Positions 1-8,674 of a stretch of 46,307 bases of DNA are shown here, one piece after another. The notes beneath the pieces are model-generated. The model saw nothing but the letters and a program-made list of their open reading frames with translations, was not told the DNA's origin and searched no databases. A program made the translations under genes and the position numbers. The stretch is from positions 1 to 46,307 of the forward strand of contig CALZYE010000013.1 in the NCBI GenBank assembly GCA_945830395.1, given 5' to 3'. Each line of letters begins with the position of its first letter. Positions within the stretch are counted from its first letter, which is position 1. The DNA is from an uncultured Clostridia bacterium. GTDB lineage: Bacteria; Bacillota; Clostridia; Peptostreptococcales; Anaerovoracaceae.

Positions 1-61
1 ATATTAGAATGGGTCTATTATTAAAAGAATATAAATTAAGAATGTAAGGGAGAGAAAAATT

Positions 62-1432
62 ATGGATCGTTTAGACAGAAAGTTAACCACAAAAGAGTAT
101 GTCTTTTTGGCATCAATGTTATTCGGAATGTTTTTCGGAGCGGGGAATGTAATATTTCCGGTTCACATGGGTCAGCTGGCAGGAGGAAACCTATGGCCTG
201 CGGCAATCGGTTTTTGCATTACAGGTGCAGGTTTGCCTTTGTTAGGCGTTGCAGCTATGGGAGTCTCGAAGAGTGAAGGTTTGTTTGATATGAGTTCAAA
301 GGTAGGAAAGGCCTTCGGCTATTTCTTCACATGCGCCTTATATCTGACAATAGGACCTCTGTTTGCTATTCCAAGAACAGCAACGGTTTCATATCAGGTT
401 GGCGTTGCATCATTTGTACCCGAAGATAAGCAGAGCTTGATATTGTTCCTGTTTTCACTGCTGTTCTTCTGTGCGGTATTGTTCTTTGCACTTAGACCGT
501 CCAACATCTTGACTTGGATAGGAAAGATTCTCAACCCTATTTTCTTAATTTTCTTAGGTATACTTCTTGTAGCCATTATTGTTAAACCGATGGGACCTGT
601 AACAGGTCTGGCTCCAACGGGAGATTATGCGACAAAGAGCTTTGCAACAGGTCTTTTAGAGGGATATAACACCATGGACGGGCTGGCAGCTTTGGCTTTC
701 GGCATCATATTGATTGAGCAGATAAGACGCATGGGGGTCAAAAGCCCTACAGGTCTGACATCTACAACTATTAAGGCGGGAGTATTGAGTGTTGTTCTCA
801 TGGCTGTTATCTATGGTCTTTTGACATATGCAGGCGCACAGTCTATAAATGTTATGGCGCCTACTGAAGAAGGCGGAAGCGCATTTAACGCAATCGCAAG
901 GCATTACTTCGGAACCTTTGGCTCAGTGCTTATGGGAATGATGATTACATTTGCCTGCCTTAAAACAGCAATCGGGCTTGTACAGTCCTGTGGGGAAACA
1001 TTCTCGGAGATGTTTCCGGGTACTTTGAAGTATAAGCCATATGCAATCGGATTCACCGTATTTTCATTTGCACTTGCAAATATGGGACTGGAGAGAATAA
1101 TAACATTTGCGGTACCTGTGCTGGTTCTTCTGTACCCAATGAGTTTCGTATTGGTAATTCTCTGCCTGGCAGGTAGAACATTCGGCTACGAGAAAAAAGT
1201 TTTTGCAACGGCTATGGCGTTTACAGCGGTTTCAGCGGTATGTGACATGGTTCGCGCGCTTCCTGCAGATGTTCAGGAAATACTTCCCGGGTGGAATACG
1301 GTAAATGAACTTTACGCAATGATTCCTCTGTCATCTTTCGGCATGGGCTGGATGATTCCTGCAGCAGTGGGAACCGCAGCAGGCCTTGTATGGCTCGCTT
1401 TGGCAGGCGGAAGGAGCGTAAAGCAGGCATAG
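62..1432 (+). CDS. brnQ: Branched-chain amino acid:cation symporter BrnQ
   Basis: A 456-residue polytopic membrane protein of the LIVCS (BrnQ) family, which imports leucine, isoleucine and valine with Na+ or H+. The N-terminal stretch with FGAGNVIFPV (about residues 22-35) is the family signature, and about twelve hydrophobic segments follow over the whole length, the normal size. The start is supported by AAGGGAGAG about 8 nt upstream. It is the first gene in the window, so its promoter is only partly visible. A GC-rich inverted repeat followed by a short T-run lies about 60 nt after the stop. The substrate range is inferred from the family; Na+ coupling would fit the other Na+-linked carriers nearby. 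Confidence 0.93.
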   Translation: MDRLDRKLTTKEYVFLASMLFGMFFGAGNVIFPVHMGQLAGGNLWPAAIGFCITGAGLPLLGVAAMGVSKSEGLFDMSSKVGKAFGYFFTCALYLTIGPLFAIPRTATVSYQVGVASFVPEDKQSLILFLFSLLFFCAVLFFALRPSNILTWIGKILNPIFLIFLGILLVAIIVKPMGPVTGLAPTGDYATKSFATGLLEGYNTMDGLAALAFGIILIEQIRRMGVKSPTGLTSTTIKAGVLSVVLMAVIYGLLTYAGAQSINVMAPTEEGGSAFNAIARHYFGTFGSVLMGMMITFACLKTAIGLVQSCGETFSEMFPGTLKYKPYAIGFTVFSFALANMGLERIITFAVPVLVLLYPMSFVLVILCLAGRTFGYEKKVFATAMAFTAVSAVCDMVRALPADVQEILPGWNTVNELYAMIPLSSFGMGWMIPAAVGTAAGLVWLALAGGRSVKQA

Positions 1433-1489
1433 AAACTGAGCGTAGAAATTACGGCTTTCAGCAGTACAATAGATAATATTTTGATTTTA

Positions 1490-1541
1490 GGCGGGTCGGT
1501 CTGATTTTAATTCTGTAATTAATTTCAAGCCGCCCTGTTTT
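1490..1541 (+). terminator. Possible weak terminator after brnQ
   Basis: GGCGG at 1490-1494 can pair with CCGCC at 1530-1534, with a smaller TTAATT/AATTAA stem inside (1507-1512 with 1517-1522), followed by CTGTTTTTA. The outer stem is short and the loop is long, so this is only suggestive. Confidence 0.35.
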
Positions 1542-1557
1542 TATTAGAAATTTTTTA

Positions 1558-1586
1558 TTGATAAATTAAATCTCATGCAATAGAAT
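1558..1586 (+). promoter_or_regulatory. Sigma-A-type promoter of pepD
   Basis: A -35 box TTGATA (1558-1563), a 17-nt spacer and a -10 box TAGAAT (1581-1586). The predicted start is near 1593, giving a leader of about 30 nt that carries the GGAGG at 1611-1615. Confidence 0.65.
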
Positions 1587-1621
1587 AGACTAAACATTTA
1601 TTTGACGATTGGAGGATAATT

Positions 1622-3067
1622 ATGGGCCGTCTGTTTGAGTATAAAGAGGAAACTTTGCCGCTGTCAATATTTGAGGATATATCCAAAATTCCGAGAAGAT
1701 CGGGAAATGAGGATGAAATCAGCAGATATCTTGCAGGCAGAGCAAGAAAACTGGGTTTGGATGTTAAGATAGATGATGTGAAAAATGTAATAATCAAGAA
1801 ACCGGGAACTGCGGGCTACGAGAACTGCGCTCCAATAATTCTACAGGCGCACATGGACATGGTGTGCGAAAAATTACATAGCAGCAATCACGATTTTGAA
1901 AATGATCCTATAGAACTTATAGTCGATGAAGATTTGCTCAGGGCAAAGGACACAACGCTTGGTGCCGATGACGGTATCGGTGTTGCTCTGGCTATGGCGG
2001 TTTTGGAGTCGGAGGACATCTCTCATCCGCCTCTGGAAATTCTGTTTACGGTTGAGGAGGAAACCACATTTAAAGGCGCTGAGTCGATAGACAGTGCGGA
2101 TTTTAAAGGAAATATGCTTATAAACCTTGATAATTCCATAGAAAATAAGGTAATCGCAGGCAGCTGCGGCGGTACAGGCATGAAAGTCAGGCTTCTGATA
2201 CAGAAAGAACCTATCGTAAGAGAAAACGGCAAGGCTTGGGAGATTTCCATTACAGGAATGCCGGGAGGACATTCGGGAGAAGACATAGATAAAGGTTACG
2301 GCAGTGCCATACAACTTATGACAAGAGTGCTCAGACAGCTTCTTCGTCAGTTCGATATAGGTCTTGTAAGGCTCAAAGGAGGAAGCTCAAGAACCGCTTT
2401 AGCAAGGGAGTGCAAAGCGGTGGTTTTGACATATGCAGACCTTCTTCCAACCCTCAAGAAGATGAAACAGATATTTGAAAATGAGTATGGCAGTGTTGCC
2501 CCTGAACTTGACATTGCAGTGAAGCAGGTTGAACCCGGAGAAATGAAGTATTCAGGAGATGCTTTCGACAGGATAATGACACTGCTCACCCTGTTTCCGG
2601 ATGGAATTATGCAGATGAACGGAGCTTTTCCGCAAGTGGTGGGAAGTTCCATAAATCTTGGAATAGTCGATGAGAGAGAAGGTCAGTTTTACATAGAAGC
2701 CGAAATAAGAGGAGATCACGGAAGCACTATTTTGGATATAGCGGAAAAAGTTTCGCATCTGGTTGAGGTAAAGGGCGGTACATGGGAAAAGTTCGGAAGC
2801 TATGCCCCTTGGCAGTATAATCCCGAGTCGAAACTTTGTAAAAAGGCCATTGAGGTCTATGAAGATGAATTCGGTGAGAAAATGACTCCGGCAGTTCTGC
2901 ACGCAGGGCTGGAGTGCGGTATATTGGGAGATACCATTGCAAACATGGATGCCATAGCCATAGGACCTGACAGCCGTAACTTCCATTCTCCCAGCGAATG
3001 TCTGTCAATATCATCGACTGTGAAGGTCTGGAAATATCTTAAGGCGCTTTTAAGAGAACTTAATTGA
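1622..3067 (+). CDS. pepD: Aminoacyl-histidine dipeptidase / Xaa-His dipeptidase (PepD, M20 family)
   Basis: A 481-residue cytosolic zinc dipeptidase of family M20C that hydrolyses dipeptides with broad specificity. Visible metal and catalytic motifs: HMDMV (His77, Asp79), the bridging-aspartate motif TTLGADDGIG (residues 111-120), the Glu pair in TVEEE (about 143-147) and a GGHSGEDI dimerisation-domain motif near residue 216. The length matches PepD proteins (about 480-490). The start is set by GGAGG at 1611-1615, six nt before the ATG. It has its own promoter and stands alone between brnQ and serA, suiting a peptide-using anaerobe. No terminator is obvious before the serA promoter. Confidence 0.92.
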   Translation: MGRLFEYKEETLPLSIFEDISKIPRRSGNEDEISRYLAGRARKLGLDVKIDDVKNVIIKKPGTAGYENCAPIILQAHMDMVCEKLHSSNHDFENDPIELIVDEDLLRAKDTTLGADDGIGVALAMAVLESEDISHPPLEILFTVEEETTFKGAESIDSADFKGNMLINLDNSIENKVIAGSCGGTGMKVRLLIQKEPIVRENGKAWEISITGMPGGHSGEDIDKGYGSAIQLMTRVLRQLLRQFDIGLVRLKGGSSRTALARECKAVVLTYADLLPTLKKMKQIFENEYGSVAPELDIAVKQVEPGEMKYSGDAFDRIMTLLTLFPDGIMQMNGAFPQVVGSSINLGIVDEREGQFYIEAEIRGDHGSTILDIAEKVSHLVEVKGGTWEKFGSYAPWQYNPESKLCKKAIEVYEDEFGEKMTPAVLHAGLECGILGDTIANMDAIAIGPDSRNFHSPSECLSISSTVKVWKYLKALLRELN

Positions 3068-3185
3068 AATGCAAGAGAATTGTCATAAAAACCTAATAAC
3101 AAGTAGAATTACGAAAATGATTTGTCAAAAAACACTAAAAAATAAATAAAAAATTGTTAAAAATACTATCATTTTTGATTTTCTG

Positions 3186-3240
3186 TGATATAATACATTC
3201 CATCGTGCAGTAAGCTAAAGGTACACGATGGATTTTTTGT
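3186..3240 (+). promoter_or_regulatory. Extended -10 promoter and 5'-terminal attenuator-like hairpin of serA
   Basis: TGATATAAT (TG at 3186-3187, TATAAT at 3189-3194) is an extended -10 element, with only a poor -35. The predicted start is about 3200-3202. The transcript would then begin with a perfect 8-bp stem, CCATCGTG (3200-3207) with CACGATGG (3224-3231), a 16-nt purine-rich loop, then ATTTTTTG (3232-3239). That has intrinsic-terminator form at the very 5' end of the mRNA. serA starts at 3270 behind GAAAGGAG. It does not resemble any riboswitch or T-box that I recognise; regulation is inferred. Confidence 0.6.
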
Positions 3241-3269
3241 AACTATTTTTATTTGAAAGGAGACTAAAT

Positions 3270-4430
3270 ATGCATAAGTATGCGACGCTGAATAATATTT
3301 CAGCTCAGGGAACCTCAAGATTCGGAGAGGGCTTTGAGAAAACCGACAGCCTGGAAGACGCCGGCGGCATTATTGTAAGAAGTGCCAAGATGCATGATAT
3401 GGTTTTTTCGGACAATCTGCTTGCAATAGCAAGAGCGGGAGCGGGAGTTAATAATATTCCCGTAAAGAGATGTACAGAAGAGGGGATCGTTGTGTTCAAT
3501 ACCCCGGGAGCAAACGCCAATGGAGTTAAAGAACTTGTAATAACAGCAATGCTTCTTGCATCGAGGGATATTATAGGCGGAGTAAATTGGGTTGTTGAGA
3601 ATGCAGGCAATAAAGAGATTGCTGCCATGACCGAAAAGGAGAAAAAGAAGTTTGCAGGTACGGAGCTTTCAGGAAAGAAGATAGGAATCATAGGATTAGG
3701 CGCCATAGGTGTCAGGGTTGCCAATGCTGCAGTGCATCTGGGCATGGAAGTTTACGGATATGATCCTTATCTGAGAGTGGACAGTGCATGGAATATGTCC
3801 AGTAAAGTTACATATATAAAGGATATTGAGAGGATATACAGAAAGTGCGACTTTATTACCATACATGTTCCCGCTATGGAGTCTACAAGGCATTATATTG
3901 ATGAGAAGGCGATAGATATGATGAGACATGGAGTTGTGGTTATTAACATGGCAAGGGATATGCTTGTGGATGAAGATGCGATGGCTCGGGCATTGGCTGA
4001 CGGTAAGGTCAGAAAATATGTATCAGATTTCCCAAATCCGGCGATTGCAGGACACAAGGGGTGCATAACAATTCCACATCTTGGGGCATCTACCAGGGAA
4101 GCCGAGACAAACTGCGCCGTTATGGCTGTTGAACAGATGAAAACATTTTTAAATACAGGCTCAATCGTAAATAGCGTAAACTTCCCGAATTGCAGTTTGG
4201 AAAAGTGGGCTGAAGGACAGAGGATTACCATATATCACAAAAATATAAATAATATGATTAACAGCTTCACAAATATAATCAGCGAAGCAGGAATAAATAT
4301 TTCGGCCATGGCAAACAAATCCAGAGAAGATTATGCCTATACCGCACTGGATTTAGATTCACCTGTCAGCGATGATGTGACTGCAGAATTTGAAAAAATC
4401 AGCGGCGTTATACGAGTGAGGGTGATTTAG
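3270..4430 (+). CDS. serA: D-3-phosphoglycerate dehydrogenase
   Basis: A 386-residue NAD-dependent dehydrogenase oxidising 3-phosphoglycerate to 3-phosphohydroxypyruvate, the first step of serine synthesis. The substrate domain carries RAGAGVNNI (about residues 55-63). The Rossmann motif GLGAIG lies near 142-147, the catalytic region has NMARD and HLGASTREAE, and an ACT domain occupies about the last 70 residues (from NINNMINSF). The central ASB domain of long SerA proteins is absent, so this is the short ACT-bearing type. The usual ARGG motif reads ARDM here. No serC or serB lies beside it. The start follows GAAAGGAGACTAAAT. Expression is probably controlled by the 5' stem-loop described separately. 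Confidence 0.9.
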   Translation: MHKYATLNNISAQGTSRFGEGFEKTDSLEDAGGIIVRSAKMHDMVFSDNLLAIARAGAGVNNIPVKRCTEEGIVVFNTPGANANGVKELVITAMLLASRDIIGGVNWVVENAGNKEIAAMTEKEKKKFAGTELSGKKIGIIGLGAIGVRVANAAVHLGMEVYGYDPYLRVDSAWNMSSKVTYIKDIERIYRKCDFITIHVPAMESTRHYIDEKAIDMMRHGVVVINMARDMLVDEDAMARALADGKVRKYVSDFPNPAIAGHKGCITIPHLGASTREAETNCAVMAVEQMKTFLNTGSIVNSVNFPNCSLEKWAEGQRITIYHKNINNMINSFTNIISEAGINISAMANKSREDYAYTALDLDSPVSDDVTAEFEKISGVIRVRVI

Positions 4431-4452
4431 CATAAACAGCAGAATGTGAAGC

Positions 4453-4486
4453 TATGCTGAGATTTGGAGAAGTTTTCTTCAGCATA
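4453..4486. repeat. Inverted repeat between serA and gdhA
   Basis: TATGCTGA (4453-4460) is exactly complementary to TCAGCATA (4479-4486), with some internal pairing in the 18-nt loop. There is no adjoining T-run on either strand, so it is not an obvious terminator; it may be a processing or stabilising hairpin at the serA 3' end. Confidence 0.45.
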
Positions 4487-4531
4487 AAGAGCGTATATTT
4501 TACAGGAATTGTAATTATAAGAAAGACAGAA

Positions 4532-4560
4532 AAACGAGGCTGCGTGAGAGCCTCGTTTTT
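4532..4560. terminator. Bidirectional intrinsic terminator for serA and gdhA
   Basis: A perfect 9-bp stem, AAACGAGGC (4532-4540) with GCCTCGTTT (4550-4558), has A-rich and T-rich flanks on the two sides. It lies between two convergent genes and can end transcription from both, about 100 nt after serA and 145 nt after gdhA. Confidence 0.85.
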
Positions 4561-4703
4561 CAAATATTGTGAGAGTGTGAGCTTTTTTCTGTAAGTTAGC
4601 CTTCTGCGGCATTTTTATTTTACCATAGAAAGCTTAATTTTAATTTACAGGCTTTTGTCCGCACCCCTCTTGTTTAGTTATTTACTTACAATTCTAAAAT
4701 CTA

Positions 4704-6047
4704 TTACACGACGCCCTGCAACATCATAGCCTCGGCAACTCTTTCAAATCCGGCAATGTTAGCACCTTTGACAAGGTCATAGCCGAGCTTATATCTTTCG
4801 CATGCATCGGCAGCCAGCTTGTGAATGTTAACCATGATTCCCTCAAGTTCCGCATAAACTCTGTCTTCTGACCAGATCAGGTGTTCTGCATTCTGAGCCA
4901 TCTCCATGCAGGAACAAGCCACACCGCCTGCATTTGCAGCTTTAGCAGGTCCGATTACTACGCCGTTTTCCTGCAAGAAAGCGATAGCCTCGTTTGTCGT
5001 AGGCATATTAGCTCCTTCGCAGAGATATTTACATCCGTTGGCAACCATAAGCTTTGCGTCTTCAAGATGAATCTCATTCTGAGTAGCACAAGGTATATAC
5101 AGGTCTGCCTTAACTTCCCAAGGTTTCTTTCCTGCGAAAAACTTCGCTTTCGGGAATTTGTCTGCATAAGGTGCACAGATATTCTTTCCGCTTGCTCTGA
5201 GTTCAAGCATGAAGTCTTCTTTTTCGCCTGTGATGCCATCTTCATCGTAGATGTATCCGTCAGGTCCGGAAATTGTGATAACCTTGGCACCAAGCTGGTT
5301 CAGTTTCTGGACTGTTCCCCAGGAAACATTTCCGAATCCCGATATAGCAACAGTCTTTCCTTTTAGTTCTTCTCCACAGTGTTTCAGCATTTCGCGAGCA
5401 AAAAATACGATTCCGTATCCGGTAGCTTCAGTTCTTCCTGCAAGTCCGCCGTTAAGAGTTCCTTTTCCTGTCCAAGTTCCATCGTAAGCGTTAGTAATTC
5501 TCTTATACTGACCCATCATGAAACCTATTTCTCTTCCGCCAACGCCAAGGTCTCCGGCAGGAACATCAGTGTTTGGTCCAATGTGACGATATAGTTCAGT
5601 TATGAAAGACTGACAGAATCTCATGATTTCGCCGTCAGACTTTCCGTTAGGATCGAAGTCTGCTCCACCTTTTCCTCCCCCGATTGGAAGACCGGTCAGG
5701 CTATTTTTGAAAATCTGTTCAAAACCTAAGAATTTAAGGATTCCCGGGTATACATTAGGCGCAAAACGCATTCCGCCTTTGTAAGGTCCAAGGGCACTGT
5801 TAAATTCGAAACGGTAACCTCTGTTCACCCTTACCTTGCCGTTGTCATCAACCCAAGGCACACGGAACATTATGCCTCTTTCAGGTTCAATCAATCTCTC
5901 GATGATACCTGCTTCAACATACTCAGGATGTGCTTCCAAAACCGGTTCGATAGAAGTCAGAACTTCTTCAACTGTCTGTAGGAATTCAGGTTCGCCTGGA
6001 TTCTTTTCTTTAGCAATATCTATATATTGCTGTACTAGATTTCCCAT
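4704..6047 (-). CDS. gdhA: Glutamate dehydrogenase (hexameric, clostridial type)
   Basis: A 447-residue enzyme interconverting glutamate and 2-oxoglutarate plus ammonia in the cytosol. The catalytic-lysine motif is GLPIGGGKGGADF (about residues 119-131). Other marks are the substrate-site GGMRFAP (91-97), a nucleotide-fold glycine motif SGFGNVSWG and the C-terminal ANIAGFERVAEAM. The SGPDGYIYD region resembles the NAD-linked enzyme of Clostridium symbiosum as I remember it, so a catabolic role in glutamate fermentation is plausible; cofactor preference cannot be settled from sequence alone. The start is preceded by GAGAGGAAA, and a strong promoter lies 60 nt further up. It is convergent with serA and shares its terminator. 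Confidence 0.94.
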   Translation of the reverse strand: MGNLVQQYIDIAKEKNPGEPEFLQTVEEVLTSIEPVLEAHPEYVEAGIIERLIEPERGIMFRVPWVDDNGKVRVNRGYRFEFNSALGPYKGGMRFAPNVYPGILKFLGFEQIFKNSLTGLPIGGGKGGADFDPNGKSDGEIMRFCQSFITELYRHIGPNTDVPAGDLGVGGREIGFMMGQYKRITNAYDGTWTGKGTLNGGLAGRTEATGYGIVFFAREMLKHCGEELKGKTVAISGFGNVSWGTVQKLNQLGAKVITISGPDGYIYDEDGITGEKEDFMLELRASGKNICAPYADKFPKAKFFAGKKPWEVKADLYIPCATQNEIHLEDAKLMVANGCKYLCEGANMPTTNEAIAFLQENGVVIGPAKAANAGGVACSCMEMAQNAEHLIWSEDRVYAELEGIMVNIHKLAADACERYKLGYDLVKGANIAGFERVAEAMMLQGVV

Positions 6048-6108
6048 TTTGATTTCCTCTCTCTTTAAATAATTTTAAAAATACGTATAAACGCTATTGG
6101 ACAATTCA

Positions 6109-6137
6109 AATATAACACTTTGTTTTTTTTTAGTCAA
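6109..6137 (-). promoter_or_regulatory. Strong sigma-A promoter of gdhA
   Basis: Read on the minus strand: -35 TTGACT (6137-6132), exactly 17 nt, then -10 TATATT (6114-6109). The predicted start is near 6102, giving a leader of about 55 nt. This is among the best promoter matches in the window, as expected for an abundant catabolic enzyme. Confidence 0.75.
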
Positions 6138-6208
6138 TATACTTGCACTTAAGATTTGTGGCAAAGGGATGTATTTATTGCAATACAAGGATTTTAGGGC
6201 TTATTTTG

Positions 6209-6237
6209 TTGATATATGGTTCTTTTTAGAGTATAAT
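6209..6237 (+). promoter_or_regulatory. Sigma-A promoter of mgtE
   Basis: -35 TTGATA (6209-6214), 17-nt spacer, -10 TATAAT (6232-6237). The start is predicted near 6244, leaving a leader of about 78 nt. No M-box or other Mg2+ riboswitch could be recognised in that short leader. Confidence 0.75.
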
Positions 6238-6321
6238 TACCGTGTATATTTGTGCAGATTTGACATGGGCTATCTCTGCAAATAATTAATTTCAACTGAT
6301 TTTTGTGGGAGGAGGGGAAAT

Positions 6322-7710
6322 ATGGACGAAAAAGAACGCGAATTTGAAGAATCCCTTGAGAAAGTGATGGAACTGCTTTTAGAAAAAAAATATTTCCGCG
6401 CCCGAGATGAACTTCTTAAGTTCAATGAAGTTGATATTGCCGAAATGTTTGAGGAAATTTTGGATGACAATGACATTCAGATGGCAGTTATTCTATTCAG
6501 GCTGCTGCCTAAGGATACATCGGTTTTGGTTTTCTCCTATCTTCCGTCCAATGACCAGCTTGACATAATAAATGAGATTACCGATAAAGAAATTTCATAT
6601 ATTATCAGAGAGCTCGACTTTGACGATAAAATTGACATCTTGGAAGAACTTCCGGCAAATATAGTCGATAAGATTTTAGAAAAAACGCCGAAAAATGAAC
6701 GAAAACAGATAAATACTTTTCTTAACTATCCTGAGCATAGCGCAGGAAGTCTTATGACTCCGTCCTATATATCTCTTATGAAGGACTGGACTACGGCAGA
6801 AGCCTTGGAGTACATAAGAAAAGAAGGCTTGGAAGCGGAAACCATATATACATGCTATGTAAAAGACGCAGGAAGAAAACTTATAGGCATAGTTTCTCTT
6901 GCGACCCTTGTGGTCTCGGATAAGGAAACTAAGATTATGGATTTAATGATTACAGATTATGTCTATGAGCATGTGGATGATGACCAGGAGGAGGTATCTG
7001 AGGACTTTAAAAAATACGGCTATCTTGCGATACCGGTGGTTGACAGCGAACACAGACTGGTAGGCATAATCACATTTGACGATATTTTGGATGTCATGGA
7101 AGATGAGGCAACAGAGGATATTGAGCGTATGAATGGTGTCATAGATTTTGACGATTCGGATAGAGACTACCTTGATACGCCTGTTATGCGCCACGCCATG
7201 AACAGACTTCCCTGGCTGGTAATTCTCATGATAGCGTATATATTTACCGGAAGAATTATTACAGGTTTTGAGGCATCTTTATCAAAGGTTATCGAACTGG
7301 TGGCGTTTATGCCTATGTTGATGGGCACAGGCGGAAACTCAGGCTCCCAAGCGGCAACTTTAGTTATACGCGGACTTGCAACTGATGAAGTAGACACCGA
7401 TGATGCCCTGAAAATTCTGTGGAAGGAGTTCAGAATCGGAATAATAATAGGCGGACTTCTGAGCATTTTAAACTATTTGAGAATTTACTTCATCGACGGC
7501 ATACATAGCCCGGGAATAGCCCTTACGGTGTGTGTTTCCATGATTTTTATCGTGATGTTTGCCAAGATAATAGGTAGCATGATTCCGATATTCGTCAAAA
7601 AAATAAATTTGGACCCTGCACTGATTGCAAATCCCGCTATTTCATCGGTTTCTGATGCGGTTGCCCTCAGCATATACTTTACGATGGCAACTATATTTTT
7701 GAACATTTGA
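6322..7710 (+). CDS. mgtE: Magnesium transporter MgtE
   Basis: A 462-residue Mg2+ channel. An acidic N-terminal MgtE_N superhelical domain (about residues 35-135, with IIRELDFDDKIDILEELP) is followed by paired CBS domains (about 140-265) that sense cytosolic Mg2+, then a plug helix and five membrane helices (about 290-462). The selectivity-region motif FMPMLMGTGGNSGSQ is intact, and AHAGSLMT-like EHSAGSLMTP marks the N-domain/CBS junction. The length is normal. GGAGGGG gives a clear ribosome site. nnrD begins 55 nt downstream and is probably cotranscribed. In this family gating by Mg2+ is done by the protein itself. Confidence 0.94.
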   Translation: MDEKEREFEESLEKVMELLLEKKYFRARDELLKFNEVDIAEMFEEILDDNDIQMAVILFRLLPKDTSVLVFSYLPSNDQLDIINEITDKEISYIIRELDFDDKIDILEELPANIVDKILEKTPKNERKQINTFLNYPEHSAGSLMTPSYISLMKDWTTAEALEYIRKEGLEAETIYTCYVKDAGRKLIGIVSLATLVVSDKETKIMDLMITDYVYEHVDDDQEEVSEDFKKYGYLAIPVVDSEHRLVGIITFDDILDVMEDEATEDIERMNGVIDFDDSDRDYLDTPVMRHAMNRLPWLVILMIAYIFTGRIITGFEASLSKVIELVAFMPMLMGTGGNSGSQAATLVIRGLATDEVDTDDALKILWKEFRIGIIIGGLLSILNYLRIYFIDGIHSPGIALTVCVSMIFIVMFAKIIGSMIPIFVKKINLDPALIANPAISSVSDAVALSIYFTMATIFLNI

Positions 7711-7764
7711 TTTGAAAGTTTTACCGGCGACGAAAAAACGAAAAACATAGGATTTGGAGATATT

Positions 7765-8634
7765 ATGAACAAAATAACAGAAGCTTTTGTAAAAGAAGGC
7801 ATTAAGAAGAGAAGTTTAAACACTCATAAAGGCGATTACGGGAAAGTTCTCGTGGTGGCAGGGATAAATGATATGCCGGGGGCAGCTTACTTTGCTTCAC
7901 TGGCAGCTCTCAGGACAGGTTCGGGACTTGTATATGTATGTACTTGCAGAAATAATTTTGCGGCGATACAGACATTGATTCCTGAAGCTATCTGTATAGA
8001 TTATGAAAGGCTTTCGGCAAATAAGTCGGGTTCTGACGCCGGGGCCTTGGATATTAACAGCTATGATGCAGTTGCATTCGGTCCGGGGATGGGGACTTCT
8101 GAGGCTGCGAAACATTTACTCAGAGAGATCTTGGACAGAGCGAAGATTCCTCTCATAATTGATGCTGACGGTCTCAATATGATTTCAATTATGAATTTTT
8201 CCGAGCAGGTTAAGAAGTGCGCTTCGCAGATTATAATTACTCCGCATATCGGAGAGGCAAGGCGTCTGCTCGGCGGTGAAATTGACGATTACAGCAGAAA
8301 TATTATAGCTATGAAACTTCAGAAAAAATATGGCTGTACAGTAGTCCTAAAAGGAAATAAAACTTTGACATGCAGTGGTCAGGAATGGGATGATACCTAT
8401 ACAAATACAACGGGAAATCCGGGAATGGCAACGGCAGGGGCAGGTGATGTTCTTACAGGAATTATTGCATCTCTTGCAGGTCAGGGGATTGATCCTATCT
8501 ATGCAACACGAATGGCGGTTTTTATACACGGTCTTGCAGGTGATTTAGCTGCGGCAGATAAGGGAGAGCATGGGATGATTGCAAGAGACATACTGGAGAA
8601 AATACCTTTTGCGATCAGGTCTATTGTTGAATAG
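7765..8634 (+). CDS. nnrD: ADP-dependent (S)-NAD(P)H-hydrate dehydratase
   Basis: A 289-residue metabolite-repair enzyme of the ribokinase-like superfamily (YjeF C-terminal domain) that dehydrates damaged NADHX/NADPHX back to NAD(P)H using ADP. Diagnostic stretches are KGDYGKVLVVAG near the N terminus, GPGMGTSE, IIDADGLN, ITPHIGEARRL and the nucleotide/catalytic NTTGNPGMATAGAGDVL (about residues 212-228). Only the dehydratase domain is present; the epimerase half (NnrE), often fused in bacteria, is missing and must lie elsewhere if present. A GGAG sits 8 nt before the ATG. It lies between mgtE and the transketolase genes in what looks like one transcription unit. Confidence 0.92.
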   Translation: MNKITEAFVKEGIKKRSLNTHKGDYGKVLVVAGINDMPGAAYFASLAALRTGSGLVYVCTCRNNFAAIQTLIPEAICIDYERLSANKSGSDAGALDINSYDAVAFGPGMGTSEAAKHLLREILDRAKIPLIIDADGLNMISIMNFSEQVKKCASQIIITPHIGEARRLLGGEIDDYSRNIIAMKLQKKYGCTVVLKGNKTLTCSGQEWDDTYTNTTGNPGMATAGAGDVLTGIIASLAGQGIDPIYATRMAVFIHGLAGDLAAADKGEHGMIARDILEKIPFAIRSIVE

Positions 8635-8674
8635 TGATAATCATTGTGAAAAATGAAATAAACGGGAGAAGGAC

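Noticed and set aside
4881-5366. Long open frame on the plus strand inside gdhA
   Set aside because: It lies antisense to a well-conserved enzyme, has no ribosome site and reads as cysteine/serine-rich noise.
6238-6321. M-box riboswitch before mgtE
   Set aside because: The leader is about 78 nt and shows none of the conserved M-box helices; too short.
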